61,350 nt of DNA from the NCBI RefSeq assembly GCF_000981225.1, contig NZ_LAJC01000030.1, positions 1 to 61,350 of the forward strand. The letters are read 5' to 3'. Under the pieces are notes generated by a model that had not been told where the DNA came from, ran no database searches, and saw nothing but the letters and a program-made list of their open reading frames with translations. Shown piece by piece: positions 45,313 to 54,242 of this stretch (the first letter of the stretch is position 1; the number at the start of each line of letters is the position of its first letter). A program made the translations under genes and the position numbers. This stretch comes from Allosalinactinospora lopnorensis (GTDB lineage: Bacteria; Actinomycetota; Actinomycetes; Streptosporangiales; Streptosporangiaceae).

Positions 45313-45992
45313 TCAGCGCTTCCGGGTCTTTCTGGCAGTCGTGCGGGCGGGCGTGGAGCCGTCACAGACGATGCGCAGACAGGCGTCGGTGACCACCTCC
45401 GTGATCTCGTCCAGGCTCATGGAACCCTCGGCGCGGTACCAGCGCCACACACTGACCACCAGCCCGAGCACGAGCCGTGCCGTGACCTGCGCGTCACGAC
45501 GCACGAAGGCGTCTTGGTCGATGCCGCGGTGGATCAGCGCGGTCCATTCTGCCTCGATGTCCTTGACGAGGTCGCGACATTGCTGCCGCTCCGCTTCCTC
45601 TCGCTGGGACTGTCGGGGTGTGGCGAGCAGGTCCATGTGGTTGTGCAGGATTCGCCGCTGCAGCGCCTCCCGCGGCGTGGCCTCGTACGCCGCGGCAACG
45701 CCGGCCTCGAAGGCCTTGGTGCGTCGGAGACACCGGACGTCACCTCGCGGAACCGGGTCAGGCTCTGGTCGAGCTGCATGCGCATGATGGTGAGCAGGCA
45801 GTGTGACTTGGATTCGAAGTAATGGTACAGAGCGGTCTGCCCGATGCCGACCTCGTCGGCGACGGTGGCCCACTTGGTGTGCTCGAACCCCACCTCACCG
45901 AAGTGGTCGATCGCCGCGTCCAGGATCACCTTGCGCTTCGATCGCGAGCTCTCCCGGCCCGTCGCTGTCGCTGTCGACATCCTTGATCCCAT
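45313..45992 (-). pseudogene. TetR-family regulator, one frameshift; candidate controller of the regulon
   Basis: The N-terminal HTH is complete (VILDAAIDHFGEVGFEHTKW, ADEVGIGQTALYHYFESKSH). The ligand domain (AFEAGVAAAYEATPREALQR, VLGLVVSVWRWYRAEGS) lies in another frame, with the switch near 45725. It is the only TetR gene inside the catabolic island and sits within its longest operon, which makes it the best candidate to bind the AACTGAATTCAGTT sites. If the lesion is real, the regulon would be unregulated. An in-frame ATG at 45980 is an alternative start. Confidence 0.75.
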
Positions 45993-46025
45993 CTGTCGCA
46001 GGTCGGACTGAGGTCTGTCACCATC

Positions 46026-47542
46026 CTAACCAAGTTGACCTGAACTCGGCTTGATCCGGGTGCGAAGGTCGTTGGCGAGCTGTGTCGCATCGGGGCGCGA
46101 CAACTTGCCCACGCGGTTCTGTGGCAGGTCCGCCACCGCGAAGACGTACTCCGGCCACTTGGACTTCGGGAAGCCACTCTCCTGAAGCCAACCGGTCACG
46201 TCTTCCAACGAGAGCACGTCTCCCTCGGGGACCACGAGGGCCGCGACACGTTCACCCAGCATCTCGTCGGCCACCGGCACCACGCACACCTGGGCGACGC
46301 CGGGCATCCGACCGACGGCGGCCTCCACCTCATTGACGTCGACGTTGCGGCCGCCTCGGATGATGACCTGCTTCTGCCGTCCCATGAGGCGGACGGTGCC
46401 GTCCTCCCCCACCTCCACCAGGTCGCCGGTCGGGAGGAACCCGTCCGAGGTCAGCGCGGGGCGGCGCGGACTCCCCTCCCGGGCATACCCCACGAAGAGC
46501 GAAGGACCGCGGACCTGCGCCTCTCCCACCTCACCTACCGCCAGCGGACGTCCCTCGGCGTCCACCGCGCGCACCGTCGTGCCGGGGAACGGCCGTCCGT
46601 CTCGGCCCAGCCGCACCTCGGGCGGGTCGGTGGGCAGCGGCGTGGTGTGGCCCAGGCACTCCGACATGCCGAACACGCGAAGAATCTTGCGTCCAGCAGT
46701 GTCTCGGCGCGGCGCAACGCACTGGCATCCATCGGCCCACCGCCGACCGTCATCGCGGTCAGGGACCTCAGGGAGCCCTCGGCACCCGGCTGCACCGACA
46801 ACTGCAGGGCCATAGTAGGTACGAGCATCGTCCACCGCACGTCATGCTCTCTCATCAGGCTCAGCGCCTGTGCGGGGTTCCACTTGTCCAGGCAGACCGC
46901 GGGGGACCCCAGCCGCGCGGGCAGGTACATGCCGAAGCAGAAGGCCGCCACGGAGGACCAGGGCACCAACGCCGCGACCGGGTCGCCGGGCCGCAGCCGG
47001 ACTGTCTCGATGGTGCACCGCCCGGCGTACCAAAGCGCGTCCTCGGACTGGATGACGCATTTGGGACGCCCGGTGGAACCGGAGGTCATGGCGACCACGG
47101 ATCCGCCGACCCACCGGCCGACGTCGCTGACCGGGCCCTGGCCGGCACGCAGCCGCCAGCCGGCCAGGGCCGACAGCTCGGTCGGGAAGGCGGACGCCGG
47201 CAGCTGCCAGGATGCGAGCGTCTCGTCGGAGGCCACCACGGCGTCCGGACGCAGGTCATCCAGCGCGAGGGCGATCTCTGAGGCATGGGCGTGCCTGCTG
47301 GTGACCGCCATCAGTCCCCCACGCAGTCCCACCGCAACAGCAGAGGCCAGTGTCCGCCAGGAGTTGTCCGCCTGCACCAGCACGGTCGGTGATCCGCCCA
47401 GCGTGGTCTCAAGCTGCTGGGCGAGCCCGGTCGCCTCGGCCACGACCTCGGCCGCGGTGTGTGCTCCTGTCGCATCGACGACCACGACCTCGTCCGGGCC
47501 CGTCCTCGCCCGCTTGGTGAGCTCGGCCGACAGTTCCTTCAC
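46026..47542 (-). pseudogene. AMP-forming acyl-CoA synthetase, one frameshift
   Basis: ANL-family ligase: MTSGSTGRPKCVIQ (P-loop), VFGMSECLGHT, FLPTGDLVEV, GRQKQVIIRGGRNVDVNEVE, and the C-terminal catalytic Lys in PQNRVGKLSR. The frame switches near 46690, between AETLLDARFF and RKILRVFGMSE. About 505 codons in total. GTG start at 47542 behind AAAGGAG. It activates the substrate acid as its CoA ester, the entry step of the pathway. A base-calling error would leave it functional. Confidence 0.8.
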
Positions 47543-47580
47543 CTGGTGACTCCTTTACTGGACCGACGAAACCTGGACTG

Positions 47581-48369
47581 CTATCGGGCGGTCCACCCGC
47601 CGTCGACCACGATCGCCTGGCCGGTGACGTACGAGGACGCAGCCGACGCCAGGAAGAGCAAGGCCCCGTCCACCTCGCCCGGTCGCCCGCCCCGATTCAG
47701 CAACGTGTTCCGTCGTACCCAGGTCGCCGAGCGCTCGTTGTCGAACAGACCGTCGGTCATCTCGGTGTCGAACCAACCGGGAACGATCGCGTTGACGCGT
47801 ATTCCCCGGCGTCCCCACTGGCCGGCCAGCTCGCGGGTGAGGCCGAGGATCCCCGCCTTGGACGCCGCGTAGCTCGCGCCGCCGATCGGGGCCGTGGTGA
47901 CCATGCCGACCACCGACGAGACGTTGATGATGCTGAGGTCCGTCTGTTCCGGGGCCGAACTCGCCACGGCGGTGGCCAGGTGGAAGCCCGCCGCCAGGTT
48001 GACGTCCAGGACACCGTGGAAGTCCTCGGGCGTCTCGTCCTCAGCTTGTGGTGGTCCCGACACGCCGGCGTTGTTGACGAGGATGTCGATGCGGTCGCCG
48101 TGTCTGACCGCGCGCTCCACCAGTGCGCACCGGTCGTCGTGGACCGTGACGTCGCACGCCACGGGAACGACCGCGTCGTGTTCCTTCGCGAGCGCCTCCA
48201 GCCGGTCGAGTCGTCGGGCGGTGGCGAATACGGTCGCGCCTGCCTCGGCCAGCGTCCGGGTAAAGCCCTCTCCCAGCCCGGAGGACGCCCCGGTGACGAC
48301 CGCGACCCTGCCATGCACGTCGAAGAGCCCGGCGGCGCCGTCGGCCGCTCCCGCAGTGTGGCTGGTCAT
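47581..48369 (-). CDS. Short-chain dehydrogenase/reductase 4
   Basis: About 262 residues: VVTGASSGLGEGFTRTLAEA, LVNNAGVSGPPQ, catalytic Ser in INVSSVVGMV, YAASKAGILGL and VPGWFDTEMT. I start at the ATG at 48369; a longer frame begins 42 nt earlier. It sits between the ligase and another SDR in the long operon. Probably oxidises a beta- or ring-hydroxyl group. Confidence 0.88.
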   Translation of the reverse strand: MTSHTAGAADGAAGLFDVHGRVAVVTGASSGLGEGFTRTLAEAGATVFATARRLDRLEALAKEHDAVVPVACDVTVHDDRCALVERAVRHGDRIDILVNNAGVSGPPQAEDETPEDFHGVLDVNLAAGFHLATAVASSAPEQTDLSIINVSSVVGMVTTAPIGGASYAASKAGILGLTRELAGQWGRRGIRVNAIVPGWFDTEMTDGLFDNERSATWVRRNTLLNRGGRPGEVDGALLFLASAASSYVTGQAIVVDGGWTAR

Positions 48370-48430
48370 GCGATCCGGCCCTTCCGCCTGGCGCTCTCGC
48401 GCTTCTCCCATGTTCGGCTCCCATCCCCGG

Positions 48431-49192
48431 TCAGTACACGGCCGTCCGGCCGCCGTCGACGGGGATCACCGCTCCGGTGGTGTAGCCGGAGCGGTCGGAG
48501 GCCAGGTGCACGACCATGCCGACGATCTCGTCCGGCCGTCCGAGACGGCCGACCGGGAGCCGGTCGACGGCCTTGCCCACGAAGGACTCGTCCCAGGTCT
48601 CGGCCATGTCGGTGGCGAAGGCGCCGGGCATCACGCAGTTGACGCGTACGTGCGGGCCGTACTCCTGGGCGAAGGCCATGGTCAGGGCGTTGAGACCGTT
48701 CTTCGCCGCCGCGTACACGGCTTCGGGGGGGCTGGGCCGGTGGGCTCCGATGCTCGAGATGTTGATCACCGAGCCGCCGTCGGCGGCGGCCATGCGGGCC
48801 CCGGCCACCGCGGTCAGCCGGAACGGGCCCTTGAGGTCGACCGCGATCGTCTTGTCGAACAGTGCCTCCGACACCTCGAACAGCGAGGGCGCGACCGGCG
48901 CGATGCCCGCGTTGTTGACAAGCACGTCGAGACGACCGTGGCGTGCGTACACCTCGTCGACAGCGGGCTCGAGCGCGTCCCACTTCCCCACGTGCAGGGC
49001 GAGCGCGTCGACGAAGCCGCCGGTCTCCTCAGCGATCCTCCGGGCGGCGGCGTCACAGGAGTCCTGCTTGCGGCTGGAGACCACGACCGTCGCCCCTTCG
49101 GCCGCGAGGCCGTGGGCGATCGCGTAGCCGAGCCCGCGGGTCGCTCCGGTGACGAGGGCGACCTTGCCCGCCAACTCCTTTGCGTCGTTCAT
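48431..49192 (-). CDS. Short-chain dehydrogenase/reductase 5
   Basis: A 253-residue SDR: LVTGATRGLGYAIAHGLAAE, LVNNAGIAPVAP, catalytic Ser in INISSIGAHRP, YAAAKNGLNAL and MPGAFATDM. The ATG at 49192 overlaps the acyl-CoA dehydrogenase stop (ATGA at 49189-49192), so the two are translationally coupled. In the lva operon an SDR (LvaD) also accompanies the kinase and dehydrogenase; equivalence is only inferred. Confidence 0.9.
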   Translation of the reverse strand: MNDAKELAGKVALVTGATRGLGYAIAHGLAAEGATVVVSSRKQDSCDAAARRIAEETGGFVDALALHVGKWDALEPAVDEVYARHGRLDVLVNNAGIAPVAPSLFEVSEALFDKTIAVDLKGPFRLTAVAGARMAAADGGSVINISSIGAHRPSPPEAVYAAAKNGLNALTMAFAQEYGPHVRVNCVMPGAFATDMAETWDESFVGKAVDRLPVGRLGRPDEIVGMVVHLASDRSGYTTGAVIPVDGGRTAVY

Positions 49193-50406
49193 GCCCGGCC
49201 CCTCTCGGTATGCCGCTGCAACTCCAGCCTGGCGATGGTGCGCAGGTGCACCTCGTTCGGGCCGTCGGCGATCTGCAGGGCGCGGGTAATGGCGAACAGC
49301 CGGGCGAGCACGGTGTCGTCGCTGACCCCGGCCGCGCCGAACGTCTGCACCGCGCGGTCGACCACCCGGTGCGCGGTCTCCATCGCCGCTACCTTGATCG
49401 TGGCCACCTCCGAGCGCGCGGCGGCGTTGCCGCGCGTGTCCATCAGCCATGCGGCCTTCAGCACCAGCAGCCGGATCTGGTCGATCTCCATCCGGCTGCG
49501 GGCGATCCACTCGCGCACGACACCGCGGTCGGCCAGCGGTCCCCCGAACGCCTGTCTGCCCAGTGCGCGCTCGCACATCAGGTCCAGCGCTCGCTCGGCG
49601 AACCCGATGGCGCGCATCGCGTAGTGCATGCGGCCGGGCCCGAGGCGACCCTGGGCGATGCGGAAGCCGTCACCCTCTTGGCCGAGCATGTTCTCCACCG
49701 GCACGCGTACGTCGCTGAAGTCGACCTCGCCGTGCCCCAGCCGGTCGCGGTAACCGAACATCGGGAGGTCCCGCAGCACCGTGATCCCGGATGCGTCGGC
49801 CGGGACCAGCACCATGCTCTGCTGTCGGTAGGTCGGTGCGTCCGGGTCGGACTTGCCCATGAAGATGATCAGCCGACAGTCCGGGTCGAGGACGCCCGAG
49901 ACGTACCACTTGCGGCCGTTGAGCACATACTCGTCGCCGTCACGACGGATGGTCGAGGCGATGTTGCGGGCGTCCGAGCTGGCCACCCCCGGCTCGGTCA
50001 TCGCGAACGCCGACCGGATCTCGCAGTCCAGCAGGGGGCGCAGCCATCGCTGCTGTTGCTCCGGGGACCCGTACATCGCGAGGATCTCCATGTTCCCCGT
50101 GTCGGGGGCCGAGCAGTTCACCGCCTCGTTGGCGATGACGGAGCGGCCGAGTACCTCTGCCAGTGGTGCGTACTCCAGGTTGGTGAGGCCGGCGCCCCAG
50201 TCCCCGTGTGTCATGAACAGGTTCCAGAGGCCGAGTTCGCGGGCCGCTGCCTGCAGACCACGCATGACCTGCGGCTGCTCGTGCGGATCGTCGTTGGCCT
50301 CGATCTGCGCGTCGTACAGCTGCTCGGCGGGGTAGACGTGCTCGTCCATGAACGCCTGGAGCCGCTTCAGCAGCTCCTCGGCACGTGGTGAGTGGGCGAA
50401 TTCCAT
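49189..50406 (-). CDS. Acyl-CoA dehydrogenase, ACAD10/11 (LvaC)-like
   Basis: A 405-residue dehydrogenase: SAFAMTEPGVASSDARNIAS (flavin region), VLNGRKWYVSGVLDP, FGYRDRLGHGEV, and the C-terminal VQTFGAAGVSDDTVLARLFA then IADGPNEVHLRTIARLEL, the ACAD10/11 ending. ATG with GGAGA upstream. It follows the second APH-fold kinase gene by about 20 nt. Such enzymes are reported to work on phosphorylated 4-hydroxyacyl-CoAs. Confidence 0.9.
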   Translation of the reverse strand: MEFAHSPRAEELLKRLQAFMDEHVYPAEQLYDAQIEANDDPHEQPQVMRGLQAAARELGLWNLFMTHGDWGAGLTNLEYAPLAEVLGRSVIANEAVNCSAPDTGNMEILAMYGSPEQQQRWLRPLLDCEIRSAFAMTEPGVASSDARNIASTIRRDGDEYVLNGRKWYVSGVLDPDCRLIIFMGKSDPDAPTYRQQSMVLVPADASGITVLRDLPMFGYRDRLGHGEVDFSDVRVPVENMLGQEGDGFRIAQGRLGPGRMHYAMRAIGFAERALDLMCERALGRQAFGGPLADRGVVREWIARSRMEIDQIRLLVLKAAWLMDTRGNAAARSEVATIKVAAMETAHRVVDRAVQTFGAAGVSDDTVLARLFAITRALQIADGPNEVHLRTIARLELQRHTERGRA

Positions 50407-50426
50407 CGGTGTCTCCTACGACGCGC

Positions 50427-51394
50427 TCAGGCCACCAGCTCCCGGCCGGTGTCGATCAAGTGCTGGATCGTGTCGGGCAGGCGCTCCTGCTCCGGGTCGT
50501 GATGACGCCCCTCGCGGTGCCGCCGCAGGTTGTGCCCCATGATGGCGGCCATCTTGAACCGTCCCAGGGCCTTGAACCAGTCGAGACCGGGCAGATGCCA
50601 GCCGTGACCGACGTACCGCTGCACCAGCTCGTTCTCGGAGGCAGATCGGGTACGTCGCGGCCGGCGCCGGGGAAGTTCGCACCGTCGGCGAACACCAGGA
50701 ACCAGCCGAGCTCGACCCGGGGATCGCCGATGCTCCAGATCTCCCAGTCGATGAGCGCCACTGGCTCGGTCGTCCGAGCGATCAGGTTGCCCAGCCGGTA
50801 GTCGCCGTGCACGAGTGTGGGGTGTACCGCCGCCGGGGTGGTCCGTTCGAGCGCGTCCTGGAGCTTCTCGGCACCCTGCACCAGCTCCGGTGGTACGGTG
50901 GCCATCGTGCGAGCCCACCGCGCGAGCTCGTTCGTCGGGCTGAGCGGCACCCCGTCGACGGGCAGGTCCTGCAGCGGCACCGCGTGTAGCAGCGTGAGGA
51001 CCTCGGCAGCGCGCCGCATCCGGGCGGTGGCCACCGCAGGTTCCACGGCCGGGTCGTCCAGGACCGGCTCGAGCGACTCCCCCTCCACGAACTCCATTGC
51101 GAACCACGCCGGGTGCCGGTCGTCGACGACCACGATGTCGGGCACCGGAACCGGCGTAGGACCCAGTGCCTGCATGATCCGGGCCTGACGCACCATGTCG
51201 TGTCGGCCGATTGGCTTCTGCCCCGGCGGGACCGCCTTGACCACCAGCCGCCCGCTCTCGGTGGCGGTGGCGTAGGTCAGCCCGGAGTGGCCCCCGGGCA
51301 GGACCTGCAGCGGACCGACGTGGTCGAGGCCGTTATCGCGCAGGACCTCGGTCACACGCGGCTCGAGATCGCGGAGGTACTCCTGGGCTTTCAC
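50427..51394 (-). pseudogene. APH-fold kinase (LvaA-like) 2, one frameshift
   Basis: LPGGHSGLTYATATESGRLV (nucleotide loop), Brenner motif LVHGDYRLGNLI and LIDWEIWSIGDPRVELGW are in one frame. The C-terminal helices (SENELVQRYVGHGWHLPGLD, HNLRRHREGRHHD) are in another, with the switch near 50645. The GTG start overlaps the preceding dehydrogenase stop (GTGA at 51391-51394). The kinase core is complete before the lesion. Second kinase/ACAD11-like pair of the island. Confidence 0.8.
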
Positions 51395-52605
51395 GCCTGC
51401 GGCTCCTTGGGCAGGCCGAGGACACGTTCGGCCAGGATGTTGTGCTGGATCTCGTCGGTACCGCCGGCGATCCGGTAGCCGGGCGCCCCCAGCACGTGCT
51501 CGGTCCAGGCCCAGGTGCCCCACCGCCCGGAGTCGACGGTCAGCTCGGGCCCCAGCAGCATGCGGGCCACCTCGGAGGTGCGGGCCATGGTGTCGGTGGC
51601 CAGGAGCTTGCCGACCGACGCCTCCGGGCCCGGCTCCTTGCCGGCCCCCAGCGCGGCTGCCACCCGCATCCCGGCCAGGCGTTGGACGTAGCTGCGGGTG
51701 ACGAGATCGGCGACCCGGTCCCGCTCCAGGGCGTCGAGCGGACGCCCCAAGTGCCGGGCGAGCTCGACGGCACGGTCGGCGTTGGGCAGCCCCAGGTTGC
51801 CGGAGTCCAAGCGCTCCGCCGACAGCACGGTGAGCGCGACATTCCAGCCCTTGCCCACCGGGCCGAGGCGGTAATCGTCCGGCAGCTCGACCTCGTCCAG
51901 GTACACCTCGTTGAACGACGCGCCGCCGGTCATCTGTCGGACCGGACGCACGGTGATGCCGGAGCTGTCCATCGGTACCAGGAACACTGTCAGCCCGGCG
52001 TGCTTCGGGGCGCCCGGGTCGGTGCGGCACACGGCGACGCCGATATCCGCCACCCGGGCACCCGAGGTCCAGACCTTGTGGCCGGTGAGGACCCACCGGT
52101 CGTCACGCTGCACCGCCCTGGTCCTCACCGCCGCCAGGTCGGAGCCCGCCTCGGTCTCGGAGAACAGCTGGCAGGCGATCAGGTCCGCGCGCAGCATCGC
52201 GCGCACGTACCGATCCCGCTGCTCGGCGGTTCCCCACTGTGCCACCGCCGGCGCTACCAGCTGCTGGGTCACCGAGAACATCTCGGTGCGCCGCGGAACA
52301 TCGAAGGCCGCCTCCTCACGCCGGAACGCCAGTACGTACGACACCGGCAGATCCTGGCCGCCGTGCTCCTCCGGCCAGTCGAGCGCCCCCCAGCCGGCGT
52401 CGAACTTCGCCTGCTCGTAGGCGCGGATCCGGTCTGTCTCCGCATGTTCCTGCTCGGCGGTCCAGTTCTCGAACACAGCCACCGAGTCAGACCCCACGCC
52501 CCAGGCACGGGTGGCCCGCGGTGTGGCGACGGAGGCCAGCCAAGCGCGGGCCTCGGCCACGAAGGTGTCCATGTCAGGCAGGGTCGTCTTGGACATGTCC
52601 GCCAC
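51391..52605 (-). CDS. Acyl-CoA dehydrogenase 3
   Basis: A 404-residue dehydrogenase: CQLFSETEAGSDLAAVRTRA (flavin region), LTGHKVWTSGARVAD, MTGGASFNEVYLDEVELPDD and the C-terminal GGTDEIQHNILAERVLGLPK, with the usual E-I-Q tail segment. It lies between the thiolase and kinase 2 genes. It may form a heteromer with the dehydrogenase encoded at 54243, as do steroid-type dehydrogenase pairs in actinobacteria; that is inference. Confidence 0.9.
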   Translation of the reverse strand: MADMSKTTLPDMDTFVAEARAWLASVATPRATRAWGVGSDSVAVFENWTAEQEHAETDRIRAYEQAKFDAGWGALDWPEEHGGQDLPVSYVLAFRREEAAFDVPRRTEMFSVTQQLVAPAVAQWGTAEQRDRYVRAMLRADLIACQLFSETEAGSDLAAVRTRAVQRDDRWVLTGHKVWTSGARVADIGVAVCRTDPGAPKHAGLTVFLVPMDSSGITVRPVRQMTGGASFNEVYLDEVELPDDYRLGPVGKGWNVALTVLSAERLDSGNLGLPNADRAVELARHLGRPLDALERDRVADLVTRSYVQRLAGMRVAAALGAGKEPGPEASVGKLLATDTMARTSEVARMLLGPELTVDSGRWGTWAWTEHVLGAPGYRIAGGTDEIQHNILAERVLGLPKEPQA

Positions 52606-53754
52606 TCACCTCTCCAGCACGGTGCACGCACTGATCCCGGGCGCGCCGTAGACGTGGGTGAAGCCGAGCCGTGGCCGCCCCGATACCTGACGGTCGCCAG
52701 CGCGGCCGCGCAGTTGGGTGACGACCTCGTGCACCTGACGCAGGCCTGATGCGCCGATCGGCTCGCCGTTGGCGATGCAACCGCCGTCGGTGTTGACGGG
52801 GAGCCGCCCGCCGATCTCGGTCTCACCCTCGGCGATGAGCTTCTCCTGCTCGCCGTGCTCGCAGAAGCCGCACTCGGCCAGGTGCATGACCTCGGCACCA
52901 CTCTCAGTGTCCTGTAGCTGTGCGACGTCGATGTCGCAGGGCGCAACGCCGGCGGCCTCGAACACCGCGGTGGCGGCGTCGCTACTCACGCTCGACGGCG
53001 TACCGGTGCCCTGGATCGCCGGACTGAACACCTCGAACGATCCGAACCGTCTGGTGCGGGTGGCGGCGGCTCGCAGCCACACCGGTGCGTCGTCCAGTTG
53101 CCGGGCCGCGGAAGGGCTCGCCAGGAGCACCGCGGCGCCGCCCTCACCGGGCGAGCAGAACATGTACCTTGTGAGCGGGTCGTTCACCATGTCGGCAGCG
53201 GCGATGGCCTCGGCGCTCAGCGGCTGCCGGCGCCAGGCATTCGGGTTGACGGAACCGTTGCGGTAGGCCTTCTCGGCCACCTTCGCCAGCGTTGTCGGTG
53301 TGATGCCGTGTTCGCGCGTGTAGCGGGCGATCTTGATCCCGAAGAACTGGGTGGTGACCATCAGGCCCGCCTCACCGTAGCCCGCCGGGAGCCCCCACTC
53401 CTCCGGCAGCGGGTCGAACGCGCCGCGCGGGTGTTTGTCGAAGCCGACGGCCAGCGCGAGGTCGGCGGCGCCGGAGCGGATCGCGCTCATCGCCGACAGC
53501 AGGGCGCTACCGCCGGTGGCACATCCGTTCTTGACGTTCATGAACGGGATGCCCGTGAGTCCCAGGTCGGAGACGAGCGTGTCGGCGAGTCCGGAGGAGT
53601 CGCTGCCGCCAAAGGCGATCTGGACATCCGGCCAGGCGACCCCGGCGTCGTGCAGGGCTTGCTGGACCGCCTCGACGGCGAGCCGCCGCCCGGACTTGTC
53701 CGGCTGGCGGCCGAACCTGGAGAGCCCGACCCCGACGATCGCGACGTTCGGCAT
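52606..53754 (-). CDS. Lipid-transfer-type thiolase (Ltp2/SCP-x-like)
   Basis: A 382-residue thiolase-fold protein: MPNVAIVGVGLSRFGRQPDK start, VKNGCATGGSALLSAMSAIR (Cys region), FCSPGEGGAAVLLAS, DTESGAEVMHLAECGFCEHG, and NTDGGCIANGEPIGASGLRQ near the end. The class includes Ltp2, which acts with a DUF35 partner as a retro-aldolase in steroid side-chain breakdown. Here the DUF35 gene is immediately upstream, overlapping by one base (TGATG), which supports such a complex. Confidence 0.88.
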   Translation of the reverse strand: MPNVAIVGVGLSRFGRQPDKSGRRLAVEAVQQALHDAGVAWPDVQIAFGGSDSSGLADTLVSDLGLTGIPFMNVKNGCATGGSALLSAMSAIRSGAADLALAVGFDKHPRGAFDPLPEEWGLPAGYGEAGLMVTTQFFGIKIARYTREHGITPTTLAKVAEKAYRNGSVNPNAWRRQPLSAEAIAAADMVNDPLTRYMFCSPGEGGAAVLLASPSAARQLDDAPVWLRAAATRTRRFGSFEVFSPAIQGTGTPSSVSSDAATAVFEAAGVAPCDIDVAQLQDTESGAEVMHLAECGFCEHGEQEKLIAEGETEIGGRLPVNTDGGCIANGEPIGASGLRQVHEVVTQLRGRAGDRQVSGRPRLGFTHVYGAPGISACTVLER

Positions 53755-54131
53755 CAGACCGCCTCCCCCTGGTGGGAGACGGTGGCGAACCGCGGCACCG
53801 GCTCGGTGGCGACCAGTGACACCGGCGACCCGGCATCCAGATCCGTGAACTCCTCGCAGTCGAGGACGGCCTCGACCTTGATGCCCTCCGGCAGTTCCAC
53901 GTAGCCGACCGCGAACGGACGAAATCCCTCGGGCGGGGGCACGTACGGTGGAGACTTCGGGGGGAACCGCTGGATGGTGTACGCCCACACCCGGCCCTGC
54001 GTACTGAGCCGGATCCTCGAAGCACCGTACACGCCGCAATGCATGCATCTTTCGGATGGCGGGAACGCGACCGCGCCGCATCCTTCGCACCGGCTGCCCG
54101 CCAACGCGACGGTTTGCTGAGTCGACGCCAC
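53754..54131 (-). CDS. DUF35 OB-fold/zinc-ribbon protein (ChsH2-C/acyl-CoA-associated type)
   Basis: About 125 residues. A rubredoxin-like zinc ribbon with four Cys (CEGCGAVAFPPSERCMHC) precedes an OB fold (GRVWAYTIQRF and GYVELPEGIKVEAVLDCEEF). GTG at 54131 with AGGAGGAG upstream; the frame open further upstream is not needed. First gene of the ten-gene minus-strand operon. It probably forms a complex with the adjacent thiolase. Confidence 0.87.
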   Translation of the reverse strand: MASTQQTVALAGSRCEGCGAVAFPPSERCMHCGVYGASRIRLSTQGRVWAYTIQRFPPKSPPYVPPPEGFRPFAVGYVELPEGIKVEAVLDCEEFTDLDAGSPVSLVATEPVPRFATVSHQGEAV

Positions 54132-54188
54132 ATCTCCTCCTGGCCACCGACGTGCTCCGACTTCGGCGACACGCCACGTTCTATGCTG

Positions 54189-54202
54189 AACTGGATTCAC
54201 TT
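54189..54202. promoter_or_regulatory. Regulon operator copy, site 11
   Basis: AACTGGATTCACTT, 12 of 14 matches, 58 nt before the DUF35 start. It would control the longest operon, including the TetR gene. Confidence 0.65.
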
Positions 54203-54242
54203 CAATTTAGCATCGCGGGCATGGACGGGTCAACGTTCGGGG

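Noticed and set aside
46030-46050. Possible further operator copy (TTGACCTGAACT)
   Set aside because: Only about half the positions match the palindrome, and it lies within the 3' coding end of the acyl-CoA ligase.
47894-49624. 576-codon open frame on the plus strand
   Set aside because: Antisense to two SDRs and part of an acyl-CoA dehydrogenase with clear motifs; the plus-strand product is Ser/Arg-rich shadow sequence.
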